A stretch of DNA of 64,000 nucleotides from Euryodendron excelsum (GCA_033060915.1 CM065394.1:25089501-25153500); one strand, 5' to 3'; shown: positions 1-12,460, counted from the stretch's first letter. The notes: generated by a model not told the origin, from the sequence alone. Made by a program: numbers and translations.

Positions 1-500
1 TAGTTAGAACTTAAGAAAAAAAATATATAAAAATTATTATTTCAAGTTTTTGAAGCGTTTTCCAAGAATTTTCATCAAGTATCCCAAACATTTCTTAAGA
101 GTTTCTCAAATGTTTCGTAAGAGTTTCTAAAACGTTTCTCCCATGATTTCGAAACATTTTTCAAAATTTTTTAAACGAGTTTCGTACCAATATCGGTAAC
201 TATGTAGTATTTTCATTTTTGTAAATAAACAATTTTTGAAATATCTACTAAAAAACAGAGATCATGAAATTAAGAGATGTATTAAAATTTTAACCATTTT
301 TACCAGTTTAGTCTAACCTAAACTAACCCAAATCCTAACCCTGGCAAACCTAAGGCACCAATGCCCTAACCCTAGCCCTAACCCTAGTTTAACCCTATTT
401 CAACCCTAGTTTAATAATAATTAAACCTAGTTAAACCAGGGCGAAGTTAACCCTAACCCTAGCTTAACTCTAAGGTTTACGATATTTTATAGTCATGACT
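1..500. repeat. Outer inverted-repeat arm (left) with telomere-like degenerate sequence
   Basis: No gene is visible. Positions 200-290 (a stretch reading tattttcatttttgtaa and then an atatctac..aaaaaa..gagatcatg motif) are homologous, in inverted orientation, to 25,900-25,985. Positions 300-480 are rich in degenerate AACCCTA/CCTAACC units, and their inverted counterpart is the GGTTAGG-rich block at 25,080-25,800. This could be the remnant of a long terminal inverted repeat of the MULE whose coding region lies at 22-24 kb. It is too degenerate and too internal to be a real telomere. The true left end probably lies before the window starts. Confidence 0.5.
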
Positions 501-1780
501 ACATATAACTTATCTTAAGGTACTATACGATGCTTACTGAAAATTTAGATAAAACACAATTTGAAAAATTTAGACAAAACACAATTTTGAAAATAATGAC
601 AAACATACAAGAAATTGGGAAACGATAATTCCAGCTGGCACGTCTTCTTAAAGATGATAAGTCCAAATTTTAACCTTAATTCCAATTCTAATTCTAGTTC
701 AGACCAGTCAAACTCAATCTGGTACTTCTTTCTAGAAAGTCAATCCCTTATACGGTAAGCCCATCTAGCACAACACGTTTACGAGAAAGCACAAAACCCC
801 TTGGAACAATAAGTCTCTTCACACCCATTTCCAGGACAGAACTCAAGTTCCCGAGATGGTGGAACAGTTCACTTCTAGCGTCTGCTAGCCCACCAACATA
901 GAATGTCTGCTATTTGGCACGTTAATCGAGAAAGTACCTAAAGCCCAAGGCGATAAGTCCATCTAGCAACTTCCCAAGATCAGGCAATCTCCAGAATGGA
1001 CGCACACCGTTGGAGTGACAGAAATACTCACAAACATCGCAACTGTCAAAGTAACGGAAACACTCGTAAACAGGTCAACATTGAAAATGCCAACAAACCC
1101 CCTATGTCACTGGACTGAACACGCCTCTTGGTTGTGACACGTTTACCGTAGGATGGGATACCTTTGGAAAACAACTCATCACATACCATTAGAGTAACGA
1201 AAACACTCAAAACCCATGTCAACACTGGTGCCTGCTAGCCCATTCCGGTGAAAAATAACCAAAATGTCCCCAGTGGGTCCCACTGGCAAGCTTCTCAAAA
1301 AAGTATCTAAGACCTCATAGTGATAAATTCACCTTTCCAAGATTGTCCCAAAGATAATCTAGCACGTTCTAGTGCCTTCTAATCACTTTCGGATCGATTT
1401 CGAGAGCATCTGGTCAAAAAGAGCATATTGCCCATAGGCATCCAATCGCCTTTAAGAACCACACCGACTTTGGATATCAAACCCGTTACCTCCCAATGAT
1501 GCTTTTAATAGTATTTTCAACCTTCATGTATCTTTCTGGACCATTTTAAGTCCATTTCGGTAAACCCAGTGCAAAATGACCATTTTGCCCCTAGCGAACC
1601 GGTCACCTTTTTCAACCACACAGCCTTTGGGTATTAAACAAAAAATCCCTTGGGGCACTTTTAATAGTGTTTCCAATCTTTAAGTCTTCTCGTGAACCAC
1701 TCTAGGTCGATCCTAGTGTTCCATGGATCAATTGTTTATTTTGCCCCAGGTGAACCGATTATCTTTTTCAACCACGCTGG
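501..1780 (-). repeat. U3-like repeat segment, inverted relative to about 14,850-15,950
   Basis: This stretch has no supported gene. Read on the minus strand it shares ordered blocks with the promoter-proximal part of the right LTR-like arm. Shared blocks include a TCGGTGTRGTT motif, GGGGCAAAAT/GGGGTAAAAT blocks, GGTYATTTTTCACC followed by GGCTAG(C/T)AGGC, and AGAAGTGAAC followed by TTCCCGAGAT. The order of the blocks is kept. I infer that it is a diverged copy of the same LTR U3 region. Its position outside the left arm suggests tandem or multiple insertion of this family. Confidence 0.5.
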
Positions 1781-2327
1781 CTTTGGTCGTGCCCCAGTTT
1801 TTAACCAAGTCCTTTCGACACGGAAAAAAATATGGTACTCTATCATTAGATCTCAGCCTCCTAGTAGGATGAGTGTGACCTGGTTTGAACTTGGAATTGA
1901 TTTAACTAAAGATTTTTTTAGAAAAATAAGAGTCACCAGCTAACTAGATTAAGGTAAGTTAGGCTACCTAAAACAAAGTATAATTCAGAGATTACACTTA
2001 GGGTTTTGGAAAAATGTTTTGGAAAAGTTCCTCAAAAGAGGGTTTTTAAGGAAATAGGTTGTTTAACAACCTTTGAAAAGTTTTAAGCCCTTTTTAGAAA
2101 ATAATTTCATTTTGGTCTTTTGAAAACAGAAATCTATGATTCCGGAGTTGGTTACGTGTAGGAAAGATATTCTACGATCATCACTCTACTTCGTCTTTTA
2201 GCTACCTACATGTCTAATCAATATTTGTTCACTCACTACAATAACTGGTTACCATTATCCACTTAATACCCACTTTAGAGTTTTGAAAATAGGGTTTGGT
2301 CATCACTTTTTGGATGAATGATGCATG

Positions 2328-2332
2328 ATGCA
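2328..2332. repeat. Target-site duplication ATGCA (left copy)
   Basis: ATGCA immediately precedes the TGTCACGC start of the chromovirus left LTR. It is repeated exactly at 11,088-11,092 after the TTTTACA end of the right LTR. Confidence 0.93.
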
Positions 2333-4325
2333 TGTCACGCCCGCTCTTAATCAAGCGTCGTTAACGTCGTCTTAGGATGAACGTGATTGCACAAGTCACC
2401 TACCTGTAAGCGAAACCTCAACATAATCCCAAAGATAAAAATCTTATAGGAATACCTAACATCATATTAAATAAATACAACCCATCTCATAATCCTCCAA
2501 CATACATCATTGAGAGAACTCTTAATCCACACTTACGAATATTTACAAAATTACAAAATAAACAAAACTTTAATACAATGTACAATAATGTACATAACTA
2601 ATAACTCAATTAAAGAGCTTCTCGAAGCTCTCCAACTTAACACCAATAGTGGACTGGACATCTCCCATTTTCTGCAGAACAATCTGTGTGAGTGTGAGCT
2701 ATATATCAACGTGCTCACAAGATAATCAAACTCATAAAGAAAGAATGATAAATATCCACTGAATTAATCATCAATAGATATACACCATCAACAATAAAAA
2801 TAATGCCTCTTGTGATGTAATGTATCATACACCACATATGTGCGCGCTCTTTTGATAACATTGGCCCAATATATCGATGGCTTGTTATCAAGGATATCCC
2901 ACATCGATACCCTTTAGGTTTGCCCCACATCGGCTAAACCTTAGGTTAGTCCCACATCGACTAAATCTCTTCCGTGCAATACAAGATATGCACACAAAAT
3001 GTATTGTATGCAAATGCCATCGAGTCACTCCCTTGGTTAAACCGGAGTGTTTTGATCTGTTTCTGAACCTACCAAACACCACCACATCAAACTTGATGAA
3101 ATAGATGTTATAATTCATAACCAATGCATGATTATAGCTTATACACCTTAAACATGTAATTTAGACCACCAATAATGCATTAGAACTCAATAGGATGTTA
3201 AACCCTTCCCCAAAACAATGTAATGTCAATTTTAAATTACAATGTCTCAGAAGTTACAAGGAGTTAAAGTACTAACTTTATATCACTAGAAAGATGTATG
3301 AATCTACTTTTCGACACTTCAAATGGTGCATCAATCCGAGTTTCCTAAAGAAAGTTATGGTCATTTTACTAAAGAGCGTCAATGCTGTCAGAAAGAGTTC
3401 GCTAGGGCGAAAAGGTAGCGAGACTTACTAGATAAGTTCGCTGGGGCGAGAAACCAGAGAGACCTTAGCGAGATCTGCTGGACATGGCTCGAAATGGCTT
3501 CCTAACCCAGGGTTTCTCTACTCCAATCTACCGCAACACTTCACATAAGCTCACTAAAGACTCCAAAATGCAATACCAAGCTAAAAGTAAGATTAAAGAC
3601 AACCAAGAACATATTCACCAAGATGAATCAAGGCTTTCACCATGAAAGCCCTCACCCCATTTCCTCCTCCATCACTTCAATTCTCACTTCCATGGCATGA
3701 ATTGATATGTTAACATACACAATCAACAAATATGTAATGAAACAAACATAAACATAAGATCTCTCACCTTCAACAATGAAATCACAAGCTTCCCCTTCAA
3801 ATTTCTCATCTTCTCTTCTTTCGTCTTCTTTTTCTCTTTTTTCTCTCACTTTCTTTCTTGCCAAACAGTTTTACTACACAAGCTCTTCTCTTTTCTCTCC
3901 TCTCCTTGTCTTGAAGACAAATATATATAAAAAATATATCTATCATTCCTCATGTCACACACACACACACTTACTAGCAACATTAGTGAAACACACACCT
4001 CTCACACATGAAGCACATCTAGGTGTCTTAGGTTTAAACCCCCACCTACCACCTCCTTGCTTTCTTAATCCACCTCTCATCCACATGATTAACATAATTA
4101 ATTACACTTATGATAATTAATCATGAGTAACATAAGCTAAGCATGAAGATTAATTAAGCTAATTAATCATGAATTAAGCTCACTAATCATGCTTAAAAAC
4201 ATGATAATCCCCAAAATGCAAGCTCTCATTAAACCATGCTAAACAAGCATCTTGATCAAGGATAATCATGCACCATAAACATGCTATTAAGTTAAGCATG
4301 ATGCTAACTAAGTTAGGGTTTTACA
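2333..4325 (-). repeat. Chromovirus 3' LTR (left copy)
   Basis: This LTR is 1,993 bp and runs from TGTCACGC to TTTTACA. It is homologous throughout to 9,150-11,087 except for two blocks. It carries about 200 bp (about 2,800-2,998, with three CCCACATCG motifs) that the other LTR lacks. It also lacks about 104 bp present in the other copy at 9,651-9,754. A TATATATAA-like promoter candidate on the minus strand lies at about 3,920-3,930. Confidence 0.92.
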
Positions 4326-4343
4326 ATTTTGCCCTCCTTTAAG
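4326..4343 (-). other. Polypurine tract
   Basis: Directly inside the left LTR the minus strand reads CTTAAAGGAGGGCAAAAT and then the TGTAAAACCC LTR end. This is the expected site of plus-strand DNA priming beside the 3' LTR. Confidence 0.75.
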
Positions 4344-4397
4344 AATTTCATCTTGAAATTTACTTACCAAACTAGAATAGATACGGATATTGATTCT

Positions 4398-5575
4398 TCA
4401 TTGACTCCTCATTTTCCCATGTGGCCTCTTCCACTGTATGACTCCTCCATAATACTTCACAAGTGGTATCACCTTGTTGCACATAACTTGTTCTCTATGG
4501 TCTAATATCTGAACAGGTTTTTTAACATAACTCAAATCATCTTCCAACTCTAACGGTTGTTGAGTTAACACGTGAGAAGGATCCGGCATATACTTTCTCA
4601 ACATCGAAACATGAAAGACATCATGCAACTTAGACATTTTCAGAGGCAAATCGAGTCGGTAAGCAGTCGTGCCAACTCTTTCCACAATAGTATAGGGTCC
4701 AATGTACCTTGAACTTAACTTTCCTTTCTTCCCAAATCTCAAGATACCCTTCCATGGAGATACTTTCAAAAACACTTGATCACCCACCTGAAATTCTAGT
4801 TTTCTTCTTCTATTATCCGCATAACTTTTCTGCCTATTTTGTGCTATCTTTAAATGCTCTTGAATTTACTTAATCTTTTCAGTTGTACTTTGATCATCTC
4901 TGGACCCAACAGTTGTCTCTCTCCCACCTCACTCCAACACACTGGAGTTCTACATTGACGCCCACAGAAAGCTTTGAATGGAGCCATCCTAATGCTGGAT
5001 TGATAACTGTTATTATACGTAAATTCTATTAAAGCTAGATGATCCTCCCAACTACCTTTGCAATTTAATACAAAAACTCTCAACATATCCTCTAAAGTTT
5101 GAATAGTTCTCTCTAATTGCCCATCAGTTTGAGGATGAAATGATATACTAAATTTCAAAGTAGTACCTAAAGCTTGCTGCAAACTAGGCCAAAATTTAGA
5201 AGTGAATCTTGGATCTCTGCCTGCAACTATAGACACTGGAGCTCCATGCAATCTCACAATTTCATCAACATATTTTTTAGCATACCTATCAAGAGTATAG
5301 GTAGTCTTAATTGATAAGAAATGAGCTGATTTAGTCAACCTATCAACAATTACCCAAATAGAATCAAATCCACTTGGAGTTCTAGGTAATCCCACCACAA
5401 AATCCATAGAAATGTACTCCCACTTCCATTGTGGAATAGGAAGAGGTTGCAGTAAACTTGCGGGCTTCTGATGTTCTGCTTTTACTTGTTGACAAATCAA
5501 ACATTTAGCCACAAACTCTGCAATTTCTCTTTTCATGTTAGGCCACCAATATATTTCTCGAAGATCACGATACAT
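4398..5575 (-). pseudogene. Chromovirus integrase with degenerate C-terminal chromodomain region
   Basis: Integrase inserts the retrotransposon DNA into the genome. The 5,575-4,850 frame begins within the zinc-binding region (YWWPNMKREIAEFV..CLICQ) and continues into the catalytic core, with MDFVVGLP (first Asp), HPQTDGQ, and ERTIQTLEDMLR (catalytic Glu). The usual SDRDPRF second-Asp motif reads AGRDPRF, so the catalytic Asp appears to be replaced by Gly. A frame break at about 4,790-4,850 separates the C-terminal part (4,787-4,398), which has the GPY/F-type tract GPYTIVERVG..AYRLDLP and LHDVFHVSML. The chromodomain-type tail after about residue 100 is frameshifted and loses its final motif. 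Non-functional. Confidence 0.88.
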
Positions 5576-5608
5576 TTTTGTACTTCCTGGATATATAGCA
5601 TACAGAGA

Positions 5609-7096
5609 TTAATGTGCCTCCTCCAAAATCTCATTCTTCAAAGCTTGATTGCTTGGTACACAAGAACGAGTCCCAAACATTATAGTACCATTAGCATGAA
5701 TGGAAAAATCAATTCTTACCCCTTCCTTCACTTGCTTCTTGATTTTCTCCAATTGTGGATCTTGAAGTTGTAGTTCCCGGATTTGATCAAATAACAATGG
5801 TCTTACCCGGAGTTTTCCTAACACTGCATCAATTCTTATCATTTCAAACTCCACCCCCAAAGAAGCTAACTCTGCAAACAATTTTGCCTGGCAACATTGA
5901 ATACATGACAATCTCCTAAAAGCTTTTCGACTTAAAGCATCTGCTACCACATTAGCTCTTCCTGGGTAATAATGAATGACACACTCATAATTTTTGATCA
6001 ATTTCATCCATCTCTATTGTCTTGTATTTAGATCTCTTTGGTAAACAAATACTTCAAACTCTGATGATCTGTAAAGAACTCACACGGCTCACCATATAGA
6101 TAGTGTCTCCACAATTTCAAGGCAAACACCACTTTTGCTAGCTTCAAATCATAAATAGGATAATTCTTCTCGCGAGTCTTCAATTACCTAGAAGCATATG
6201 CAATAACTCTGCCTCTTTTCATTAACACACAGCCCAGACCCTAACGAGAAGCATCATTATAAATCACAAAGTCTCCCTTCCATGAAGGAATGGTCAGCAC
6301 AAGAGTTATAGTTAACTTTATCTTCAATTCTTGAAAACTACTCACAATCATTAGTCCATTCAAATTTTTCATCCTTCCATGTCAATTTAGTAAATGTTAC
6401 AGTGATAAATGAGAATCCTTGAATAAACCGTTTGTGATATCCCGCTAACCCCAAGAAACTTCTTATTTCAAACACATTCTTTGGTTACTCCCAATTCATT
6501 ATAGCTTTAATCTTCTTTGGATCAACACAAATTCTTTCATCAGAAATCACATGTCCCAAAAATACCACCCTATCGAGCCAAAACTCACATTTACTGAATT
6601 TAGCATATAACCGTTTATCCCACAAAGTTTGTAAAATAAGTCTTAAATACTTTTCATGTTCCTCCTTGCTGTGTAAATAAACTAGGATATCATCAATAAA
6701 TACAATAACAAATGAATCAAGAAAAGACTGAAATACCTGGTTCATCAAATCCATAAATATAGCTGGAGCATTAGTCACTCCAAACGGCATTACTAAGAAC
6801 TTATAGTGTCCATACCGCGTTCGGAAAGCAGTTTTTGAAACATCACTGTCTTTCACCTTCAGTTGATGATAACCGGATCTCAAATCAATCTTTGAAAAGA
6901 CCTTGGCCCCTTGCAATTGATCAAACAAGTGATCAATACGCGGCAAAGGATATTTATTCTTCACCGTAACTTGATTCAATTGCCGATAATCAATACATAG
7001 CCTCATGGTTCCATTCTTCTTCTTCACAAACAACACAGGAGCTCCCCACGGTGACACGCTAGATTGAATGAACCCCCGATCTAACAATTCTTGCAA
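5609..7096 (-). pseudogene. Chromovirus reverse transcriptase and RNase H, disrupted
   Basis: The 7,096-6,485 frame is a clear Ty3/Gypsy reverse transcriptase. It has [39 protein letters not shown] and the catalytic FIDDILVY box in order. The downstream thumb and RNase H region (about 6,480-6,010) is broken by several stops and frame changes. An RNase H tail survives at 6,007-5,609 (HYYPGRANVVADALSRK). The PMD-type linker that should join RNase H to integrase follows. Gene order and spacing are normal for the family, but there is no continuous pol frame. Confidence 0.9.
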
Positions 7097-7104
7097 TTGG
7101 ATTT

Positions 7105-8798
7105 TTAATCCTTCAACTCTGATGGTGCCATTTTGTAAAATGTAACAAAGATTGGAGTATTTCCCAGTAATAATTCAATACAGAACTCCACCTCCCTATC
7201 AAGCACAATCCCTGGTAGCTCATCTAGAAATACATCCACAAAGTCTTGAACTACAGGAAGATTTGACAATTTCAATTCTGCTTTAGTAGTATCAATCACA
7301 TGAGCTAAGTACCCTTCACATCCTTTCTATAATAATTTTCTAGCTTCTAAAGCTGATATTAAACAAGTTGGAACCACATCCCGCTCACCTTGAAATCTAA
7401 ACTCTGATTCATTTGACACTCGAAAAATAACTTCCTTCTTGAAATAGTCAACGGAAGCATGATAAGATGATAGGCAGTCCATACCTAATATCATATCAAA
7501 ATTATCGATTGCTAAAGGAATCAAATCCACATTCAACTCTTTCTCCCCAATTTTTAGCACGTAGTCTTTATACACCACTTCCACTAACACCACATCCCCC
7601 CCATAGGTGTAGAAACAAGTAAATTTTGTGCCATAGATGTATGTAGTCTATGTAGATATTCACTAAATACAATGGAAACAAAAGAGTGGGTAGATCTGGG
7701 ATCTAACAGTACGTAAGCATCCTTATCAACCACAGATATCATGCGTGTCACTACCGTAGGTGTAGCTTGAGCATCCCGCTGGGTCATAGCATATATCCGT
7801 GCCTGAGTCTGTGGTTCAGCAGTAGTCTCACGTCCACGTTGTGCACTCCCAATCGTCCCTCTTCCACTACCAACCACACTACCCACAGAGGAGGTTACCA
7901 TAGAGCCCTGAGTACAATGTTTTGCTATGTGACCTGTCTGTCCACACTGATAGTATTTATCACTCCAAGGCATTGGATAATCCCTAATAATATGGCCATC
8001 TGCTCCACACCTATAACAAGTAACTCCTCCCATTCTACCACCAGAAGTTCCCAAACTTGAAGGTCTCACCGGAAGTCTACAAGAGCCACGACCCCTTGTA
8101 CTTCCAGATCTAGGACACCCTGTTCTTTGACTTGACTGTGATCTTCCCTGTTCACCATATCTTACAGATTCTGATAATTTCTGACCTAACATTCCAGCCC
8201 CTACATCAAACTTCCCCTTTTTAAACTGTTCTCTCCTACCTAACAATTCTTTTATATCTTGCTCCATAATTTTTGCTTTCTTCACCAAGTCAGCATATCT
8301 TACCATCTCAAGAGTTGAAATTCAAGATCGTACACTTAACTCTAACCCCTGTTGGAATCTCCTGCATTTAGCATCTTCGGTACGTACTAAGTTAAGCGCA
8401 AACCGTGATAAAGCTGTAAATTATTCTTCATACTCAGACACAGTCATCTTCCCGTATTTCAGAAAGATAAACTCCTACTCCTTCTGATATCTGTAAATAA
8501 GTGGAAAGTACTACTCATTAAATACCTCTACAAATTACTGCCACGTAAATGGTACTCCACTATCCTGGGAACCCATCATTCGTCTCATTGCCTCCTACCA
8601 ATTTCGAGCTTTATCTTTCAACATGAATGCAACCAACATCAATTTTTGTTCATCTACCACAGCCATTACCTCAAAGATTGCCTCTAATTTCTTCAACCAC
8701 TCCTCTGCCACCAATGGATTAGTTGCCCCGGTGAAATCTGGAGGATTCAGTTTCATGAATTGTTCGTGCAATGTACTAGTCCTCTGTACTGGTCTCAT
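7105..8798 (-). pseudogene. Chromovirus gag and protease, disrupted
   Basis: The gag N-terminal half survives at 8,798-8,595 (FMKLNPPDFTGATNPLVAEEWL, a retrotransposon gag motif). It is followed by a stop-rich stretch and then the 8,306-7,584 frame. That frame contains two CCHC zinc knuckles, each missing one cysteine: the first ends in Tyr where Cys is expected, and the second starts with Tyr. The aspartic protease region reads VLLDPRSTHSF, where DSGATHSF is usual, so its active site is also altered. The protease flap and C-terminal part (DMILGMDCLSSYHASVDY) is in another frame at 7,593-7,327, and a protease-RT linker lies at 7,299-7,105. Confidence 0.87.
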
Positions 8799-9134
8799 AA
8801 ACTGATATTCAATGTATTAAGCTAAAACATTTGTCACTTTATCAGCTGCATCTGGTGGATTCTGAACACCCTCTCCCCATCGTCTTTGCCCCTGAACTGC
8901 AGCTAACGATGCTTTCTCCTCGGCTCTCCTCGGTCAATCTCTTTGAGCCATTCTCATTGCATCAATTCAAGATTAGTACGCAATATATATGACTCACATA
9001 AGCCTACTAACTCGAACTGATATAAACAACACCCTACAGTCCACTGTAACTCTAAATACTAACTCCGTAACATAGCCTCAGTTGTAAACCTGGCTCAAAA
9101 CAACTTGACAATAGAACTTTGGTATTAAACCTCA

Positions 9135-9146
9135 GCTCTGATACTA
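9135..9146 (-). other. Primer binding site (initiator Met-tRNA type, one mismatch)
   Basis: Three bases inside the 5' LTR the minus strand reads TAGTATCAGAGC. This differs at one base from TGGTATCAGAGC, the usual complement of plant initiator methionine tRNA. It fixes the element's minus orientation. Confidence 0.85.
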
Positions 9147-9149
9147 ATC

Positions 9150-11087
9150 TGTCATGCCCGCTCCTAATCAAGCGTCATTAATGCCGTCTTAGGATGAACG
9201 TGATCACACAGGTCACATCCCTGTAAGCGAAACCTCAACATAATCCCAAAGATATAAATCTTATAGGAATACATAACATCATATTAAATAAATACAACCC
9301 ATCTTATAATCCTTCAACATACATCATTGAGAGAACTCTTAATCCACGCTTATGAATATTTACAAAACCACAAAATAAACAAAACTTCAACAAGACTTTA
9401 ATACAATGTACAACAATGTACATGATTAATAACTCAACTAAAGAGCTTCTTGAAACTCTCCAACTTAACACCAACCGTGGACTGGGCATCTTCCATTTTC
9501 TTACAAAACAATCTGTGTGGGTGTGTGCTTTATATCAACGTGCTCACAAGATAATCAAACTCATAAAGAAGGAATGACAAATATCCACTGAATTAATCAT
9601 CAATAGATAATACACCATCAACAATAAAATGTATTGTATACAAATGCCATCACATAATCCAACAATCACCAATGATGTAGATAATGAAACATTCAACGTA
9701 TTATGAATAAGATCATCTTATATTCTCACCTAATACTTGTCTTATACACATCGTCGAGTCACTCCCTTGGTTAAACCAGAGTGTTTTGATCCGCTTCTGA
9801 ACCTACCAAACACCACCATATCAAACTTGATGAAATAGATGTTATAATTCATAACCAATGCATGACTATAGCTTATACACCTTAAACATGTAATTTAGAC
9901 CACCAATAATGCATTAGAACTCAATAGGATGTTAAACCCTTCCTTAATGCAATGTAATCTTAACTTTAAACTACAATATCTCACAAGTTACAAGGAGTTA
10001 AAGTACCAACTTTATATCACTAGAAAGATGTATGAATCTACTTTCCGAGACTTTAAACGGCGCATCAATCCAAATTTCCTAGAGAAAGTTATGGTCATAT
10101 CACTAAAGAGCGTCAACATTGTCAAAAAGAGTTGTCTGGGGCAAGAAGGTAGCGAGAATTATTGGATAAGTTCACTGAGGCTAGAAGGTAGCGAGACTTA
10201 CTAGATAAGTTCACTGGGGCGAAAAGCCAGCGAGATCTGCTGGACATGGCTCGAAATGGCTTCCTAACCCAAGGTTTCTCCACTCCAATCCACCGCAACA
10301 CTTCATATAAGCTCATAAAAGACTCCAAAATACAATACCAAGTTAGAAGTAAGGTTAAAAACAACCAAGAACATATTCACCAAGATGAATCAAGACTTTC
10401 ACCATGAAAGCCCTCACCCCCTTTTCTCCTCCATCACTTCAATTCTCACTTTCATGGCATGAATTGACATGTTAACATACATAATCAACAAATATGCAAT
10501 GAAACAAACATAAACATGAGATCTCTCATCTTCAACAATAAAATCACAAGCTTCCTCTTCAAATTTCTCCTTTTCACTTCTTTCCTCTTCTTTTTCTCTC
10601 TTGTCTCTCACTTTCTTTCTTGCCAAATAATTTTACTATACAAGCTCCTCTATTCTCTCTCCTCTTCTTGTCTTGAAGACAATTATATATAAAAAATATG
10701 TCTATCATTCCATATGTCACGCACACACACTTGCTAGCAACATTAGTGAAACACACACCTCTCACACATGAAGCACACACCTAGGTGTCCTAGGGTTAAA
10801 CCCCCACCTAACACCTCCTTACTTCCTTAATCCACCTCTCATCCACATGATTAACATAATTAATCACACTTATGATAATTAATCATAAGTAACATAAGCT
10901 AAACATGAAGATTAATTAAGCTAATTAATCATGTATTAAGCTCACTAATCATGCTTAAAAATATGATAATCCCCCAAATGCAAGCCCTCATTAAACCATG
11001 CTAAACAAGCACCTTGATTAAGGATAATCATCCACCATAAACATGCTATTAAGTTAAGCATGATGCTAACCAAGTTAGGGTTTTACA
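9150..11087 (-). repeat. Chromovirus 5' LTR (right copy)
   Basis: This LTR is 1,938 bp and runs from TGTCATGC to TTTTACA. It pairs with 2,333-4,325. It contains a 104-bp block (9,651-9,754) absent from the other LTR and lacks the roughly 200-bp block found there. A candidate TATA element on the minus strand (TATATATAA) lies at about 10,683-10,691. Confidence 0.92.
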
Positions 11088-11092
11088 ATGCA
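11088..11092. repeat. Target-site duplication ATGCA (right copy)
   Basis: Exact repeat of 2,328-2,332, directly after the right LTR terminus. Confidence 0.93.
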
Positions 11093-12229
11093 AGCCATGA
11101 GAAAAATGTTTGATTAACATGGAAGTTTAATGGAATTTGAAATAGAAATCTTGAATGGATAGAAAGTCTTGGAAAGGGAACTTGGGTAGAAGTAAGAGTT
11201 ATGACTACATCATTTTAGGTTGCCTATGTACCTCATTTGGCGAGAATCAGGTCATTCGTAGTTCGGGCAAAAGCCCGATAGAAAACAGGCACATTAGGGC
11301 CTTTGGAATGCTTTGAAGACATATTGAGGTCTTTGAAAAGTTTTTGAAGACACTTTGAGGTCTTTGGAAAAAGAGAACTTGAGAGTTTGGGAAAATACTT
11401 TTGAAATAGGACTCGGGATTTTTGAAATGTTTTTGAAATAGGATTTGAAGATGATTTTGAATGTTTTTGAAATTGACTCAAAGGGGCTTTGAGATGTTCT
11501 TGAAGAGAGTTTTGGGTAGGTTTTGAAGTCTTGTTTTGAAAACTTTGGAGGTAGGGTTTGGATTGAAAGTGCTCTTGTAAACTTTTCTTCGAAATTCTTT
11601 TGAAAATAGTTTTTGAATACCTCATTGAAAGGCATGCTTGATGTTTCATCACCTTTAGAGTTTAGTCATTGAAGGACTAAACTACTTTAGGGCTATGAGT
11701 TTTAAAAAACATGTTTGGAGAAAAGGCTAGAAACTTCATTTTTGGTTTTTAAAGCTTTAGGGTTGTAGAACCTTTCTTAAATATCTCACTTATATTTGAC
11801 CAATCTTAACCATGGAATGATTAGGGTTGCTTCAAGAATGTGATGTTTGAAAATTATTTTTACAAAGCTTTTGAAAACACTTAGGATTTTGGAGCCCTAA
11901 TATGGACAACCTTGAAGGTTGTATTTAATATATCACTTTCTCTTGGAATCCCTAACCATAAAAGGGGTAGGGACGCTTTAGGGTTGTGAGTTTTTAAAAA
12001 CATTTTTGAATATAGCCTTTACAAGATGTTAAGTGTCTAGCCATTTTAATTGAGACAAATTTAAGAGAACTTCTTAGAGGTATTTTTGAAGATAAAGTGA
12101 GGGAATGTTTGAAAAGGTTTTGGGGTTGATTTTTAAAATCTTAAAAGAGTAGGATGGTTTTTGAGTTGAAGGGTCATGTGAAAGGGGTCCTTGAATTGGT
12201 ACCTTGAAGCTTACTAACCTAGGTTGGGT

Positions 12230-12460
12230 ACCTAGGGTTAAGGTGACCTAGGGTTAACAAACTAAGGTTAGGTTAACCTCGGGTTAATGTGACCTATGGT
12301 TAACAAACTAAGGTTAGGTTAACCTAGGGTTAAGGTGACCTTGGGTTAACAAACTAGGGTTAAGGTGACCTAGGGTTAACAAACTAAGGTTAGGTTAACC
12401 TAAGGTTAAGGTGACCTAGGGTTAACTAACTAAACTTAGATTAACCTAAGGCTGGGTTGA
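12230..12460. repeat. 46-bp tandem repeat made of GGTTA/CCTAA-like units
   Basis: The marker AACAAACTA (or AACTAACTA) recurs at 12,256, 12,302, 12,348, 12,378 and 12,424. Spacings are 46, 46, 30 and 46, so one unit has lost 16 bp. Each unit alternates GGGTTAA, GGTGACC and GGTTAGGTTAACC. It lies inside the left LTR-like arm. The matching zone of the other arm (about 17,320-17,660) has only scattered AAACCCTAG motifs, so the array expanded in this copy. Confidence 0.85.

Larger units (their letters stand above)
2333..11087 (-). mobile_element. Complete, decayed Ty3/Gypsy chromovirus-like LTR retrotransposon
   Basis: This 8,755-bp element is transcribed on the minus strand. It has two LTRs beginning TGTCA and ending TTTTACA, a PBS resembling the complement of initiator Met-tRNA next to the 5' LTR, and a purine tract next to the 3' LTR. 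The gag-protease-RT-RNase H-integrase order with a chromodomain-type tail marks it as a Ty3/Gypsy chromovirus, probably Tekay/Del-like from the tail and long LTRs. Perfect 5-bp TSDs (ATGCA) flank it. Every coding module carries stops or frameshifts, so it cannot be autonomous. It sits inside the left LTR-like arm, and the flanks at 2,332 and 11,093 join collinearly with the other arm. Confidence 0.93.

Noticed and set aside
300..480. True telomere or interstitial telomeric array
   Set aside because: The units vary in length and sequence (AACCCTA mixed with AACTAACCC and AGTTTAACC), and the inverted partner lies 25 kb away. A transposon subterminal repeat explains it better.
11233..11652. Two overlapping minus-strand ORFs of 139 and 113 codons
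   Set aside because: Low-complexity Phe/Lys/Ser repeats arising from TTTTGAAA-rich LTR-like sequence in two frames at once. No domain is visible.
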